Source: Candidatus Cacconaster merdequi
Lineage (GTDB): Bacteria > Bacteroidota > Bacteroidia > Bacteroidales > UBA932
DNA length: 55,135 nt
Reading direction: 5' to 3'
Assembly: GCA_018064345.1 (NCBI GenBank)
Contig: JAGHVK010000089.1
Coordinates: 1-55,135 of the forward strand
Shown: piece after piece, positions 28,187-36,203 of the stretch
Position numbering within the stretch: position 1 is the first letter of the stretch
Layout: each line of letters begins with the position of its first letter
Made by a program: the position numbers and the translations under genes
The notes under the pieces: model-generated
Told to the model about the DNA's origin: nothing
Seen by the model: the letters and a program-made list of their open reading frames with translations, nothing else
The model's database searches: none

Positions 28187-28218
28187 CAAAGGTAAGTTTT
28201 TTTGCGAACCATTTCAAA
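28187..28218 (-). promoter_or_regulatory. Promoter of the DUF2723 gene
   Basis: On the minus strand TTTG (28218-28215), 20 bp and TACCTTTG (28194-28187) fit the consensus well. It lies back to back with the plus-strand promoter for the SUI1 cluster, and the two footprints overlap. Confidence 0.6.
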
Positions 28219-28235
28219 ACAACTTCTTAACTTTG
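28201..28235 (+). promoter_or_regulatory. Promoter of the SUI1-DUF4271-hemD cluster
   Basis: TTTG (28201-28204), 23 bp and TAACTTTG (28228-28235) fit the consensus at the upper spacing limit. Transcription would begin about 10 bases before the TTG start at 28252, so the leader is very short. Confidence 0.5.
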
Positions 28236-28251
28236 CACAAAATCAAAGACA

Positions 28252-28605
28252 TTGAGCGAATTGGACTGGAAAGAAAAACTTGCGGATGCTTTCGGGATCG
28301 ATCCTGATGCTATGGCTGTTGTAGAGAATGATGGAACAGATTCCTCTGAGAAGGTTCCTGTCATTCAGAAGACTTCGTTGATTGTTTCAATAGACCGCAG
28401 ACATCGGGCAGGAAAGCAGGTTACTATCGTAAGCGGATTTGTCGGATCAGAATCCAGCCTTGCCGATCTCGGACGTAAGTTGAAGGCCGGTTGTTCTTCG
28501 GGAGGCTCTGTCAAGGATGGAGAGATAATCATTCAGGGAGATTTCCGCAACAAGGTCGTGGATATGCTTCTCAAGATGGGATATAAGGCAAAAAGAGGTA
28601 ACTGA
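28252..28605 (+). CDS. SUI1/YciH-type translation initiation factor
   Basis: The 117-residue protein has the SUI1 (eIF1-like) fold in its second half: TSLIVSIDRRHRAGKQVTIVSGF, then LADLGRKLKAGCSSGGSVKDGEIIIQGD and a C-terminal MGYKAKR. Bacterial YciH-type members bind the 30S subunit and influence start-site fidelity, but their cellular role is modest. The start is TTG 28252, near the promoter. The stop overlaps the next ATG by one base (TGATG), so the two are translationally coupled. Confidence 0.92.
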   Translation: MSELDWKEKLADAFGIDPDAMAVVENDGTDSSEKVPVIQKTSLIVSIDRRHRAGKQVTIVSGFVGSESSLADLGRKLKAGCSSGGSVKDGEIIIQGDFRNKVVDMLLKMGYKAKRGN

Positions 28606-29309
28606 TGTTAGCGGACATAGGATTATTACAGACACCTTGGCCCGGGAGCAGGCTTGTACCTTTTGATTTTTCCTGTTCCGGAGGGGGTCTGTTTCCTTAC
28701 GGGGATATGGCTGTCTTCCATTTTTTGCTGTGCCTGTCCTTTCTTGCGTTAATCTTCTTTTCGAGGATGCTTTCAGGTTTTGTCAGTGCGTGGGGACTGT
28801 TGTTCGTGCCGAACCACGAAAAGGAGGTCGTCAGCAACAAATACAAGACAACATCCCTCATCCTGACCTTTTTCTTCACAGTGCCCCTGTCCGCCTTTTC
28901 CTTTTCTGTAATTTTCCTGCAACATGCAGATTATTGGCTGGTTCTGTCTGTGATGGCCGGGTTTATTCTTTTCAGGCAGACAGCGACAGCGGTTTTGTCG
29001 TGGATAGCTTGCAACAAGGATTTCTATACAGCCATGAAGTATGCCGGCGGTTCCACCGTAATAGTCATAGCTTTGTTTTCCGTTGTGGTGACAATCCTTT
29101 ACATGGCATTTCCTTCCCTTACTGTAAATTTCTTTGTGACAGTTTTCTTCGCAGGTGCACTCATAAGTCTTTCAGCCTATTGGATAAAGAGCATAAAGAT
29201 TTTTATGAATTCAGACTTTTCCATTGTATTGTGGTTTTTGTATCTTTGCAGTTTGGAAATTTTGCCGTTATTTGTCGCGGCAACTGTAATATTGTCAAAT
29301 GGTAATTAA
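28605..29309 (+). CDS. DUF4271 integral membrane protein
   Basis: The 234-residue protein has about six hydrophobic helices starting near residue 37 and matches, by its size and place before hemD, the DUF4271 family common in Bacteroidetes. No catalytic or binding motif is apparent and I do not know a function. It overlaps SUI1 by one base upstream and hemD by 11 bases downstream. A strong -7 box for hemD lies inside its last quarter. Confidence 0.75.
   Translation: MLADIGLLQTPWPGSRLVPFDFSCSGGGLFPYGDMAVFHFLLCLSFLALIFFSRMLSGFVSAWGLLFVPNHEKEVVSNKYKTTSLILTFFFTVPLSAFSFSVIFLQHADYWLVLSVMAGFILFRQTATAVLSWIACNKDFYTAMKYAGGSTVIVIALFSVVVTILYMAFPSLTVNFFVTVFFAGALISLSAYWIKSIKIFMNSDFSIVLWFLYLCSLEILPLFVAATVILSNGN
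29241..29248 (+). promoter_or_regulatory. Internal -7 element for hemD-rnpA-yidD
   Basis: TATCTTTG followed by CAG, identical to the sufB -7 context at 43956, sits inside the DUF4271 reading frame about 50 bases before the hemD ATG. It may give hemD and rnpA independent transcription. It could be chance, since codons for Tyr-Leu also read this way and no -33 element is clear. Confidence 0.35.
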
Positions 29310-30033
29310 GAAAGTACTGATTTCGCAGCCGGAACCCAAAGGAACCTCTCCATATACCGAGATGGTTTCAAAATATAATCTGGAGATAGACTTTCACCCT
29401 TTCTTCAAGGTGGAGGAGGTATCTGTCAGAGATTTCATGTCCCAGAGAGTTAATATTCTGGACTATTCTGCCATTATTTTCACATCGCGCACGGCAATCG
29501 ATGCGTTCTTTTCAATATGCGAGCAGATGAGGGTAGCCGTCCCGGAGACAATGAAGTACTTCTGCCAGAGTGAGGCGATAGCTGTTTATCTGCAGAAATA
29601 CATAGTCTATAGGAAGAGGAAGATATTCTTCGGTTCCGGTACAGTATCATCGATAATTGAAGCAATCGGTACCAAGCACAAGACTGAGAAATTCCTCATA
29701 ACCTGTACAGATTCGCTCAAGCCTGACATTGACAAACTTTTCACTAAGGCAAAGCTTCAGCACGGAAGCGCCGTATTTGTCCATACCGTGAACAACGACC
29801 TCAGTTCACTTGATTTGAACGGGTACGACCTGGTAGTGTTCTACAGTCCGTCAGATGTCAAGTCCCTTCTTGAGAATTATCCTGATTTCAAACAGGAAAA
29901 ACTTCTTTTCGCAACATACGGTCCGTCAACGGCCAAAGCAATGAAGGACGCCAGGATAAAGGTGGAAATACAAGCTCCGTCACCGGAAGCCCCATCAATA
30001 GCGGAGGCTTTGCTTCAATACTTGGCCAAGTAA
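29299..30033 (+). CDS. hemD: Uroporphyrinogen-III synthase HemD
   Basis: HemD closes hydroxymethylbilane into uroporphyrinogen III in tetrapyrrole synthesis. The 244-residue protein shows the two-lobed fold signs: ISQPEPKGTSPYTEM near the start, YSAIIFTSRTAIDAFF (about residues 56-71) in lobe one, and YDLVVFYSPSDVKSLL plus FATYGPSTAKAM in lobe two. Sequence conservation in this family is low, so these motifs and the position before rnpA carry the call. Other haem genes are absent from the window. Confidence 0.88.
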   Translation: MVIKKVLISQPEPKGTSPYTEMVSKYNLEIDFHPFFKVEEVSVRDFMSQRVNILDYSAIIFTSRTAIDAFFSICEQMRVAVPETMKYFCQSEAIAVYLQKYIVYRKRKIFFGSGTVSSIIEAIGTKHKTEKFLITCTDSLKPDIDKLFTKAKLQHGSAVFVHTVNNDLSSLDLNGYDLVVFYSPSDVKSLLENYPDFKQEKLLFATYGPSTAKAMKDARIKVEIQAPSPEAPSIAEALLQYLAK

Positions 30034-30051
30034 GTCAGGACTTTCATTCCG

Positions 30052-30375
30052 ATGCTCAGAAACAACATTCTGTCCCTGTTCAAGAATGGTAAGGTCATTT
30101 ACCGTTATCCTCTGAGGGCAACGTTCATCAGTGGGAAGGGAGATGTCATAGTTTCCGTGCCAAAGAGGCTTTTCAAACGTGCTGTGAAGAGAAATCTCCT
30201 CAAGAGAAGGATCAGGGAGGCATTCAGGCACAATTCTGACATTCTTCGAGGCGCATCATTTGACATTTTTTTCTATTATACCTCACCCCAGATAGAATCA
30301 TATGAAAGAATCTCGGAGAGCGTCAGTGCAATCCTTACTGATATGGTTGCCGGTACGGTTGATAAAGGTATATAA
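30052..30375 (+). CDS. rnpA: Ribonuclease P protein component RnpA
   Basis: RnpA is the protein subunit of RNase P, which with the M1 RNA removes tRNA 5' leaders. The 107-residue product has the arginine-rich RNR motif as [18 protein letters not shown] (residues 43-60). The usual neighbour rpmH is absent; rnpA follows hemD, as in other Bacteroidetes. Its 3' end overlaps yidD by 74 bases, an unusually deep overlap. Confidence 0.93.
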   Translation: MLRNNILSLFKNGKVIYRYPLRATFISGKGDVIVSVPKRLFKRAVKRNLLKRRIREAFRHNSDILRGASFDIFFYYTSPQIESYERISESVSAILTDMVAGTVDKGI

Positions 30376-30547
30376 GGTTATACTCTCTCCATACCTGGGC
30401 CGGCAGTGCAGGTTTACGCCAACCTGCTCCACCTATGCGCTGGAAGCCTTGGAGAAATATGGGCTGTTCAAAGGCTCCTGGCTGGCAATCAAACGCATTT
30501 TGAGGTGCAATCCTTTTGGAGGGAGCGGTTTTGATCCGGTTCCTTGA
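30302..30547 (+). CDS. yidD: Membrane protein insertion efficiency factor YidD
   Basis: YidD is a small amphipathic membrane-associated protein that assists YidC-dependent insertion. The 81-residue product has the family signature: [27 protein letters not shown] with three cysteines overall, and the C-terminal [13 protein letters not shown]. The only ATG is at 30302, inside rnpA; a GTG at 30326 would reduce the overlap to 50 bases. The 3' end overlaps the convergent acyltransferase gene by 59 bases. The conserved C-terminus shows that the yidD frame is real in the overlap. Confidence 0.93.
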   Translation: MKESRRASVQSLLIWLPVRLIKVYKVILSPYLGRQCRFTPTCSTYALEALEKYGLFKGSWLAIKRILRCNPFGGSGFDPVP

Positions 30548-32378
30548 GCGAATAGCCGAACCTGTTCAGGATTGCCTCACGTTCAGGAATATTTGTGATG
30601 TCTTTAGTCATCGAGAGAACTTCGAATTTAGGATAATCCGAAAGCTTCAACAGAATGAGTCCGTCAAGAGAGTAGTTGAACAGCGGATCTACGTTGAAGC
30701 AGATGATACGGGCGTTTATCTTGATGTATTTCTTGACAAGTGTAGGCAGACGGTATTGTCCGAGGGAAAGACGGAGCAGGAATCTGTCGAATTTCTCGAT
30801 GTTGTCCATTTTCTTGCGGAGCAGGTCCTTAGGATTGATATGCAAGTAATCGGGTGTGAAAGGAGTTGTCGGATAAGCCGCTTTCTCTATGTCAGTCACT
30901 GAATGCTTGTTGTTGATGAAGTACACCATAAGGCTCTGCAAGAACTTAGGGTAGGAATTGCTGATACTGACAGGTCCTATCAGATACTTGGCATCAGGAT
31001 ATTTCATTACGCTGTACATCAGACCTTTCAGAAGCAACATCAGAGGCAGGGCCTCCTTCTGATATTCCAGACTGACGAAACTTCTGCCAAGTTCGATAGT
31101 GTCAGGCAGATAATCTTTCGCAAATGTAGGGGAATACTTGAAGAGAGTGCTTGTATAGAATCCGTTTACACCTCCGTGTTTCTCGAATATTTCACTCCCG
31201 ATGCCCAAACGGTATGCTCCGGCGATTTTCTTGTGCTTGAAGTCCCACAAAATCAAATGCTTATAGTACTTGTCGCTGTCATCCAGATCAATATCTTTGT
31301 TGCAACCTTCTCCGGTATCTCTGAAAGCTTCCTCACGACGCCGGCCAAGTTCAAAGATAGTGTTTGGGATATCTTCGTAGGATGCAAGGTAGCACCGGAA
31401 AGAGGCAGTTTCAAAGAGCTGCTTTCCGCAAGCCTTGAGTTTCATCATCTCCTTGTAGATAGCTTTCTTGTCCTTAGGCAGGGCAATAGGGACAACACTC
31501 TCCGGAGGAGCGATAAGCTTTTCGTTTGAATTGTTGAACTCGTACTCCATTGCATACACGCGGCTGCGCAGGTAAGCACCGAGTTGCTCGTTATCGGAGT
31601 ATTCTTCAATTTCATTCGGCAGAATAGGCTTTCCTATCCTCATAGGGATTACCTGGCCCTTCTTGTTGAACATCTCCCGGACGAGCCTTGCTGTTCTCAG
31701 CATGGGGTGGATTCTCGCCAGCAGATAGAAGAGCTTGGAGTTGTATGCTTCGAAATAGATAGGGATGACCGGAACGTTTGCGTTGCGGATCATCTTTATC
31801 ATGCTTTCAGGCCAGAAAGGGTCTTCCACAATGTGCCTTTTAAGTGCTGTTTTCTTCTTAGGATACTGATAGGCAGCTACTTCTCCCGCTGGGAACAATC
31901 CGAGACATCCTCCGTTTTCAAGATGTTCCTTGGCAAATCTGAGTCCCTTCAGGCTTGAGTGGGAAGCAAATGAATTTTCAAAAGGGTTTACCGGGATGAA
32001 GTTTTCCTTGAGGGAAGGAATCATCGTGAGCAGGAAATTGGTAAGAATCTTGAAGTCAGGACGCATTGACCCGATTACGGAATTGAGTATCATTCCGTCA
32101 AGACTGCCGATGTGATGGTTGGATATGGTAATGAAAGGGCCATCTTGTGGAATGTTGTCGAAATCCTTGGAGTTGAGGTCGTATTTGACACCGACAGCTT
32201 TTATTATCTGTTCGGAAAATTCAGGTCCCTTGTAATCATGGAACCGGGAGTTCAGTTTGTTGACTTTGTTGAGGCCGAGCAGCCACATTGCAAGAGAGGC
32301 AACAATCCATCCGAGAGGGCCCTTCATTCCAACGGCCTTCATTATGTCGGATTTATTGATTATTTTTGTTTTTTTCAT
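30489..32378 (-). CDS. OlsF-like bifunctional acyltransferase (aminolipid synthesis)
   Basis: The 629-residue protein fuses two acyltransferase modules. The N-terminal half is PlsC-like with the catalytic HX4D motif (His89...Asp94 in NHHIGSLD) and FPAGEVAAY as the later glycine motif. The C-terminal half (about 330-560) resembles the GNAT/OlsB (hemolysin-like) N-acyltransferase: AGAYRLGIG, a GFYTSTLF stretch, TIELGRSFV and [13 protein letters not shown]. This order matches OlsF of Flavobacterium johnsoniae, which makes ornithine lipid, so ornithine or glycine lipid synthesis is likely. ATG 32378 is preferred because a -7 box at 32411-32404 would make the upstream start (32399) leaderless. Confidence 0.75.
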   Translation of the reverse strand: MKKTKIINKSDIMKAVGMKGPLGWIVASLAMWLLGLNKVNKLNSRFHDYKGPEFSEQIIKAVGVKYDLNSKDFDNIPQDGPFITISNHHIGSLDGMILNSVIGSMRPDFKILTNFLLTMIPSLKENFIPVNPFENSFASHSSLKGLRFAKEHLENGGCLGLFPAGEVAAYQYPKKKTALKRHIVEDPFWPESMIKMIRNANVPVIPIYFEAYNSKLFYLLARIHPMLRTARLVREMFNKKGQVIPMRIGKPILPNEIEEYSDNEQLGAYLRSRVYAMEYEFNNSNEKLIAPPESVVPIALPKDKKAIYKEMMKLKACGKQLFETASFRCYLASYEDIPNTIFELGRRREEAFRDTGEGCNKDIDLDDSDKYYKHLILWDFKHKKIAGAYRLGIGSEIFEKHGGVNGFYTSTLFKYSPTFAKDYLPDTIELGRSFVSLEYQKEALPLMLLLKGLMYSVMKYPDAKYLIGPVSISNSYPKFLQSLMVYFINNKHSVTDIEKAAYPTTPFTPDYLHINPKDLLRKKMDNIEKFDRFLLRLSLGQYRLPTLVKKYIKINARIICFNVDPLFNYSLDGLILLKLSDYPKFEVLSMTKDITNIPEREAILNRFGYSLKEPDQNRSLQKDCTSKCV

Positions 32379-32403
32379 AGTCAGGTTGAATTCAGCCAAA
32401 TAG

Positions 32404-32411
32404 CAAAGATA
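32404..32411 (-). promoter_or_regulatory. -7 element of the OlsF-like gene
   Basis: The minus strand reads TATCTTTG, an exact -7 box about 26 bases before ATG 32378. A -33 element is not obvious because uvrC begins immediately to the right. Confidence 0.45.
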
Positions 32412-32421
32412 GTATTTTTAG

Positions 32422-33909
32422 GTGAATGTAAAAGAGAAAATAGAATATTTGCCTCATACGCCGGGTGTTTACAGGTATCTGGATGAGTCCGGAACGGTGA
32501 TATACGTAGGTAAGGCCAAGGATTTGAAACGGCGTGTGCTGCAATATTTTGTACCTCCGGAGCAACTGAACCGGAAAACACGTGCCCTCGTAGAGAAAAT
32601 TGCGGATTTGCAATACACCCTGGTGGAGACGGAGGAAGATGCCCTTCTGCTTGAGAACAATCTTATCAAACAGCTTCAGCCGAGGTACAACATTCTGTTG
32701 AAGGACGACAAGACCTATCCTTGGATCTGTATCCGGAATGAGCATTTTCCAAGAGTGATGCTTACCAGGAGATACGTCAAGGATGGGTCACTGTATTATG
32801 GTCCGTATGCAAGTGTGCAACATGCCAGAAAGATTCTGGATCTGGCAGGGAATCTCTACAAGTTGCGTATCTGTTCCTATTCCCTTGACCCCGACGCAAT
32901 ATCTTCCGGTAAAGTCAAGAGTTGCCTCAATTATCATTTGAAGAGGTGTGCAGCTCCCTGCGAAGGCCTTTTTTCAGAGGAAGAGTATAATGCGCAGATT
33001 GAAGATATCAAGGCTTTGCTGAGCGGCAGAGTCCGTTCACTGATAGCATCCTGCAGGGAGAAAATGATGGAATCTTCCGCTGACCTCCGTTTTGAGGATG
33101 CTCAGATATGGAAAGAACGTATGACTCTGCTTGAAGCACACCACGAAAGGCAGAAAGTGGTCGGGCACGGAATCCTCGATATGGAGACCTACAGACTTCT
33201 CCAGGAAAAGAAGCTGCCACGCAGGATCGAACATAGCGAAAAAGTTATGGAACAGTTGCGCAAGGATTTGGGAATGAGTGAAATGCCGCGTCATATCGAG
33301 TGCTTCGACAACTCCAATATCCAGGGAACCAATCCAGTTGCGGCTTGTGTCGTATTCAGGGATGCGATTCCGAGCAAGAAGGATTACCGTCATTTTCTTG
33401 TCAGGACGGTAGTCGGAGCCAACGACTATGCTTCGATGAAGGAGATAGTCAACAGACGTTATTCCCGGCTTCTCGCAGAAGGGGAGGAACTTCCTCAACT
33501 CATTGTGATTGACGGAGGAAAGGGACAGTTGAAATTTGCTTTGGAAGCCCTTGCGGAACTTGGCATCAGGGACAAGGTCTTCGTTGTCGGCCTTGCGGAA
33601 AGAATGGAGGAAGTGATTGTCCCGGGAGAAAGCGTATCGTTGTTTCTTGACAAGAATTCATCTTCCCTGCGTGTCCTGATGCACATAAGGGATGAGGCTC
33701 ACAGGTTCGGAATCACACATCATCGCAACAGACGTTCAGCGTCACAGGTAGAGAGTGCTTTACGTTCCATACCCGGAGTCGGTGAAATCACGGAACAGAA
33801 ACTCATCAGACATTTCCGCAGTGTGAAGCGGATTAGAGAAGCTACGCTTGAAGAACTCTCTTCTGTGACCGGCCCGGTCCTTGCGAAAAAAATAAAACAG
33901 GCCCTGTAG
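32422..33909 (+). CDS. uvrC: Excinuclease ABC subunit C, internally shortened
   Basis: UvrC makes both incisions in nucleotide excision repair. The 495-residue product keeps the GIY-YIG nuclease (GVY at 15-17, YVG at 28-30), the UVR motif that binds UvrB (about 208-240) and the C-terminal RNase H-like nuclease. Aspartates 296 (CFDNSN), 335 (ANDYASM), 364 (IDGGKGQ) and His427 align with the known catalytic set, followed by two helix-hairpin-helix motifs. Family length is about 600. Only some 56 residues separate the UVR motif from the first catalytic Asp, about 100 fewer than usual. The start is GTG 32422. The frame is intact, so the gene looks functional rather than broken. Confidence 0.93.
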   Translation: MNVKEKIEYLPHTPGVYRYLDESGTVIYVGKAKDLKRRVLQYFVPPEQLNRKTRALVEKIADLQYTLVETEEDALLLENNLIKQLQPRYNILLKDDKTYPWICIRNEHFPRVMLTRRYVKDGSLYYGPYASVQHARKILDLAGNLYKLRICSYSLDPDAISSGKVKSCLNYHLKRCAAPCEGLFSEEEYNAQIEDIKALLSGRVRSLIASCREKMMESSADLRFEDAQIWKERMTLLEAHHERQKVVGHGILDMETYRLLQEKKLPRRIEHSEKVMEQLRKDLGMSEMPRHIECFDNSNIQGTNPVAACVVFRDAIPSKKDYRHFLVRTVVGANDYASMKEIVNRRYSRLLAEGEELPQLIVIDGGKGQLKFALEALAELGIRDKVFVVGLAERMEEVIVPGESVSLFLDKNSSSLRVLMHIRDEAHRFGITHHRNRRSASQVESALRSIPGVGEITEQKLIRHFRSVKRIREATLEELSSVTGPVLAKKIKQAL

Positions 33910-33951
33910 CAATGAGCCTGTCTTTCTCTTGACGGAATACGGAACGTGTTT

Positions 33952-34587
33952 TTAGCCGACCACCCACACCATCACGTGGTTGTCGAACACTTCATATTCA
34001 AGTTCCAACTCTTCCTGTGTGCCGTCCTTATGGATGAAAACGGCGTCAAGTTCACCATCTTCGTGAGGATTGAACTTGTCTATTTCAATCTGTTCCGCAA
34101 AATCAACCCCGAAAATGGACATCCTCTTGTATATGGCCTCCTTGGCGCACCAGTAGATTGCGAGCTGAAGAGTCCTTTTCTTGTCCGAAAGGTCATCACG
34201 TTCCTCCTCAGAGAGAGCCTTCTTCTCTACGGCCGTGAAATCCCTGTCAAGACATTCTATGTCGATTCCAAGGTCCTCGTCAGGATGGACAATGATGGCT
34301 ACAAACCTGTTTGTGTGGGAAATGCTGATTTCAGTTGCACTGTTCTCAAGGTATGGTTTCCCATTCTCGTGATGGCCGAGATAAAGTTTCTCAGGGAATA
34401 TCACATTCAGAAGAGCTCTTGTTGCGAGTTTCTCTTTACGACGGGCCTCGCTCTTTATGAATGTGAGTTCTTCAAGCTCGTCATCAGGAACTGCGGTGTT
34501 CTCCAACAATTCCTTTTCCGTTTCGGTTATTTCCCAAACGTAGATTCTCGCATCGTTTTCAAGTTCTTTTGTAAGATATAGTGCCAT
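33952..34587 (-). CDS. 4'-phosphopantetheinyl transferase superfamily protein
   Basis: These enzymes move phosphopantetheine from CoA to a serine of carrier proteins. The 211-residue product has the Sfp-type features: HENGKPYL, EISISHTNRFVAII, the metal-binding LGIDIE and WCAKEAIYKR, the (W/F)xxKE motif. At this length it is Sfp/HetI-like rather than AcpS-like. Whether it serves fatty acid synthesis or a secondary pathway cannot be told, since no carrier protein gene is near. It is convergent with uvrC (42-base gap). Confidence 0.9.
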   Translation of the reverse strand: MALYLTKELENDARIYVWEITETEKELLENTAVPDDELEELTFIKSEARRKEKLATRALLNVIFPEKLYLGHHENGKPYLENSATEISISHTNRFVAIIVHPDEDLGIDIECLDRDFTAVEKKALSEEERDDLSDKKRTLQLAIYWCAKEAIYKRMSIFGVDFAEQIEIDKFNPHEDGELDAVFIHKDGTQEELELEYEVFDNHVMVWVVG

Positions 34588-34633
34588 ATATGAGGGATTG
34601 GCCCACCGGTCATCCGGCAGGTTGAAGTTTGTA

Positions 34634-34641
34634 CAAATTTA
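34634..34641 (-). promoter_or_regulatory. -7 element upstream of the phosphopantetheinyl transferase
   Basis: The minus strand reads TAAATTTG, a TAnnTTTG match giving a leader of about 40 bases. The rest of the stretch between this gene and the tRNA (34588-34748) holds short imperfect inverted repeats but no gene that I can support. Confidence 0.35.
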
Positions 34642-34748
34642 TATGATTGGTACACCAAGCGGGGAGAGGCTCGGGAGAAGAGCTCTCTTCGTTAAGGAAT
34701 GTATTGCAACTCGGAGGTTCCACAGTTGGTGCAAGTTAGTTGTTTCGT

Positions 34749-34818
34749 TGAGATACCAGGACTCGAACCTGGGCTGACTGAACCAAAATCAGTAGTGCTG
34801 CCATTACACCATATCTCA
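34749..34818 (-). tRNA. tRNA-Gln (anticodon TTG)
   Basis: The minus strand folds as a cloverleaf of 70 bases: 7-bp acceptor stem TGAGATA/TATCTCA, D arm GTGTAATGGCAGCAC, anticodon stem ACTGA/TCAGT around loop TTTTGGT (anticodon TTG, reading CAA), and T arm CCAGG-TTCGAGT-CCTGG. CCA is not encoded. It lies between tadA and the phosphopantetheinyl transferase, with its own -7 box. Confidence 0.95.
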
Positions 34819-34838
34819 AAAACCGATTATATGGGGTG

Positions 34839-34846
34839 CAAATATA
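34839..34846 (-). promoter_or_regulatory. -7 element of tRNA-Gln
   Basis: The minus strand reads TATATTTG, an exact -7 box 21 bases before the tRNA 5' end, in the 40-base gap after tadA. Confidence 0.45.
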
Positions 34847-34858
34847 GGAATAATTTTA

Positions 34859-35293
34859 TTATCGCCGTTTATTTTTGAAAAAATCGGAAACGATGCTGCC
34901 GCATTTCTCCTGCATAACACCTTTGGACACAATGGTCTTCGGGTGGAGCAGAGAAGGGGAGAAGAGAGAGTACCCTCTTTTCGGATCATCGGCGCCATAG
35001 ACAATCTTTCCTATCTGTGCCCAGGACAAGGCTGCCGCACACATCGGGCAAGGCTCAACAGTCACGTACAAAGTACACTTGTCAAGATATTTGCCTCCAA
35101 TCTGCTCGGCGGCCATCCCTATCAGTTGCATCTCTGCGTGGGCGGTGGGGTCCGTGAGAGTTTCTGTCAGGTTGTGGGCCTTCGCTATGATTCTGCCGTT
35201 GCATACCACAACTCCTCCAATCGGAACTTCTCCTTCGCGCAGGGCCTGTTCCGCTTCACGGATTGCCTCCTTCATATAATCTTCGTCGCTCAT
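34859..35293 (-). CDS. tadA: tRNA-specific adenosine deaminase TadA
   Basis: TadA deaminates adenosine 34 of tRNA-Arg to inosine. The 144-residue protein has both zinc motifs: HAE (in PTAHAEMQLIG) with catalytic Glu, and PCPMC (VEPCPMCAAAL). The GEVPIGGVVV strand and the size fit TadA; a guanine deaminase or generic cytidine deaminase is less likely. Its ATG overlaps the stop of the upstream glycosidase gene by one base, so the two are coupled. Confidence 0.9.
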   Translation of the reverse strand: MSDEDYMKEAIREAEQALREGEVPIGGVVVCNGRIIAKAHNLTETLTDPTAHAEMQLIGMAAEQIGGKYLDKCTLYVTVEPCPMCAAALSWAQIGKIVYGADDPKRGYSLFSPSLLHPKTIVSKGVMQEKCGSIVSDFFKNKRR

Positions 35294-36141
35294 CAGCGGA
35301 CAACCAGGATATTGGCAACTTTCCTTTCTCCTTCGTGGTCAAATTTCTTGTTGTCGCAAGGGTAGTTCACAAGGTCGCTGCCAATAATCATTGCAGAGGA
35401 TCCTCCACCGTCAAGGTTGAGTGCATCCTTGCATCCGAGCCATTCCATCACGCTGCGCAGTTCGACGATTGACATTCCTTCGGCATTTCCCTTTGAACGT
35501 CCGTCAACCACAACGAAGACAACTGTTCCGTCAGCTTTCTTTCCGACGGCTGTGCGAGGATGGCGTGTCGTGTTGAATGCAACTTGAGGAATATCCACAT
35601 CTTCACCGCCGATTCTCATAATCGGGCCGGAAGTGAGTACATCTTCAGCCTGGATATATTTCTCCCAGGAAGAGAGGGCATCAGCCTTGACGATGAACAT
35701 CTCTTTTCCATAGGTTGCCACTGCTCCCGTCTGGCGGGTGCTGCGTGACCGGTCTCCGCTGCCCATGTCGTTGCCGTTGCCAGCTACATCTTCATTGTCT
35801 ATCCTGAGGAACATAATTGAGCCGTAAGGTGGTCTCATTCTGAAGAATCCTCCGTTGATTGCCGCTGCGGCGCCAGCTTGTGCAGCAAGTTGGGAAGTCT
35901 TCTGCAAGGTTTCAGCCGGAGCATCTATTATGTCCACCTTCCTTCCTGATACCTCGAGGACGGAGATATATTGGAAAGAGTCAAAGAGATTTCCCTGGAA
36001 CGAGCATTGCTTTAGAACTATGCCGTCACTTACCGTTCTGGTCTCCCAAGCGGCTGAAGAGAAAGTTGAACAATCGTTCTGAGCGGATGCACCGACGATA
36101 CATAGCATCAATGCAACGAGAGAGAAAACAGTTTTTTTCAT
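35293..36141 (-). CDS. Secreted phosphodiester glycosidase (NAGPA-like) family protein
   Basis: The 282-residue protein has a signal peptide (to about residue 20, IVGASAQ). Its body matches the NAGPA/DUF2233 fold of phosphodiester glycosidases: AAAINGGFFRMRPPYGS, the HPRTAVGKKADG segment and ALNLDGGGSSAM near the C-terminus. In eukaryotes this family uncovers mannose-6-phosphate; bacterial members act on cell-wall or lipid phosphodiesters, but the substrate here is unknown. It is the first gene of a unit with tadA and has its own -7 box. Confidence 0.85.
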   Translation of the reverse strand: MKKTVFSLVALMLCIVGASAQNDCSTFSSAAWETRTVSDGIVLKQCSFQGNLFDSFQYISVLEVSGRKVDIIDAPAETLQKTSQLAAQAGAAAAINGGFFRMRPPYGSIMFLRIDNEDVAGNGNDMGSGDRSRSTRQTGAVATYGKEMFIVKADALSSWEKYIQAEDVLTSGPIMRIGGEDVDIPQVAFNTTRHPRTAVGKKADGTVVFVVVDGRSKGNAEGMSIVELRSVMEWLGCKDALNLDGGGSSAMIIGSDLVNYPCDNKKFDHEGERKVANILVVR

Positions 36142-36167
36142 AATTCAATCAAATAAAGTAATTTCTA

Positions 36168-36175
36168 CAAATATA
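36168..36175 (-). promoter_or_regulatory. -7 element of the glycosidase-tadA unit
   Basis: The minus strand reads TATATTTG, 27 bases before ATG 36141. It is part of a divergent promoter pair with the plus-strand box at 36188. Confidence 0.45.
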
Positions 36176-36187
36176 CGAATAGTTGGC

Positions 36188-36195
36188 TATCTTTG
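36188..36195 (+). promoter_or_regulatory. -7 element of the HExxH-propeller-barrel gene
   Basis: TATCTTTG is an exact -7 box just before ATG 36204, with a TTTC at 36162-36165 (22-bp spacer) as a possible -33. The start would lie only a few bases from the 5' end of the transcript. Confidence 0.45.
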
Positions 36196-36203
36196 TAAAC
36201 TTT

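Noticed and set aside
27297-28217. 306-codon minus-strand frame opposite and within the DUF2723 gene
   Set aside because: It is another frame of the DUF2723 gene, with implausible composition rich in Arg, Cys and His.
30903-31529. 208-codon plus-strand frame inside the acyltransferase gene
   Set aside because: Antisense shadow of a gene with clear catalytic motifs; no signal, promoter or domain supports it.
33946-34581. 211-codon plus-strand frame opposite the phosphopantetheinyl transferase
   Set aside because: It mirrors a gene with the LGIDIE and WxxKE motifs; the plus-strand product has no recognisable features.
34588-34748. Inverted repeats between the phosphopantetheinyl transferase and tRNA-Gln as a mobile element or attachment site
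   Set aside because: The repeats are short and imperfect, no tRNA-end duplication is visible, and no integrase is nearby.
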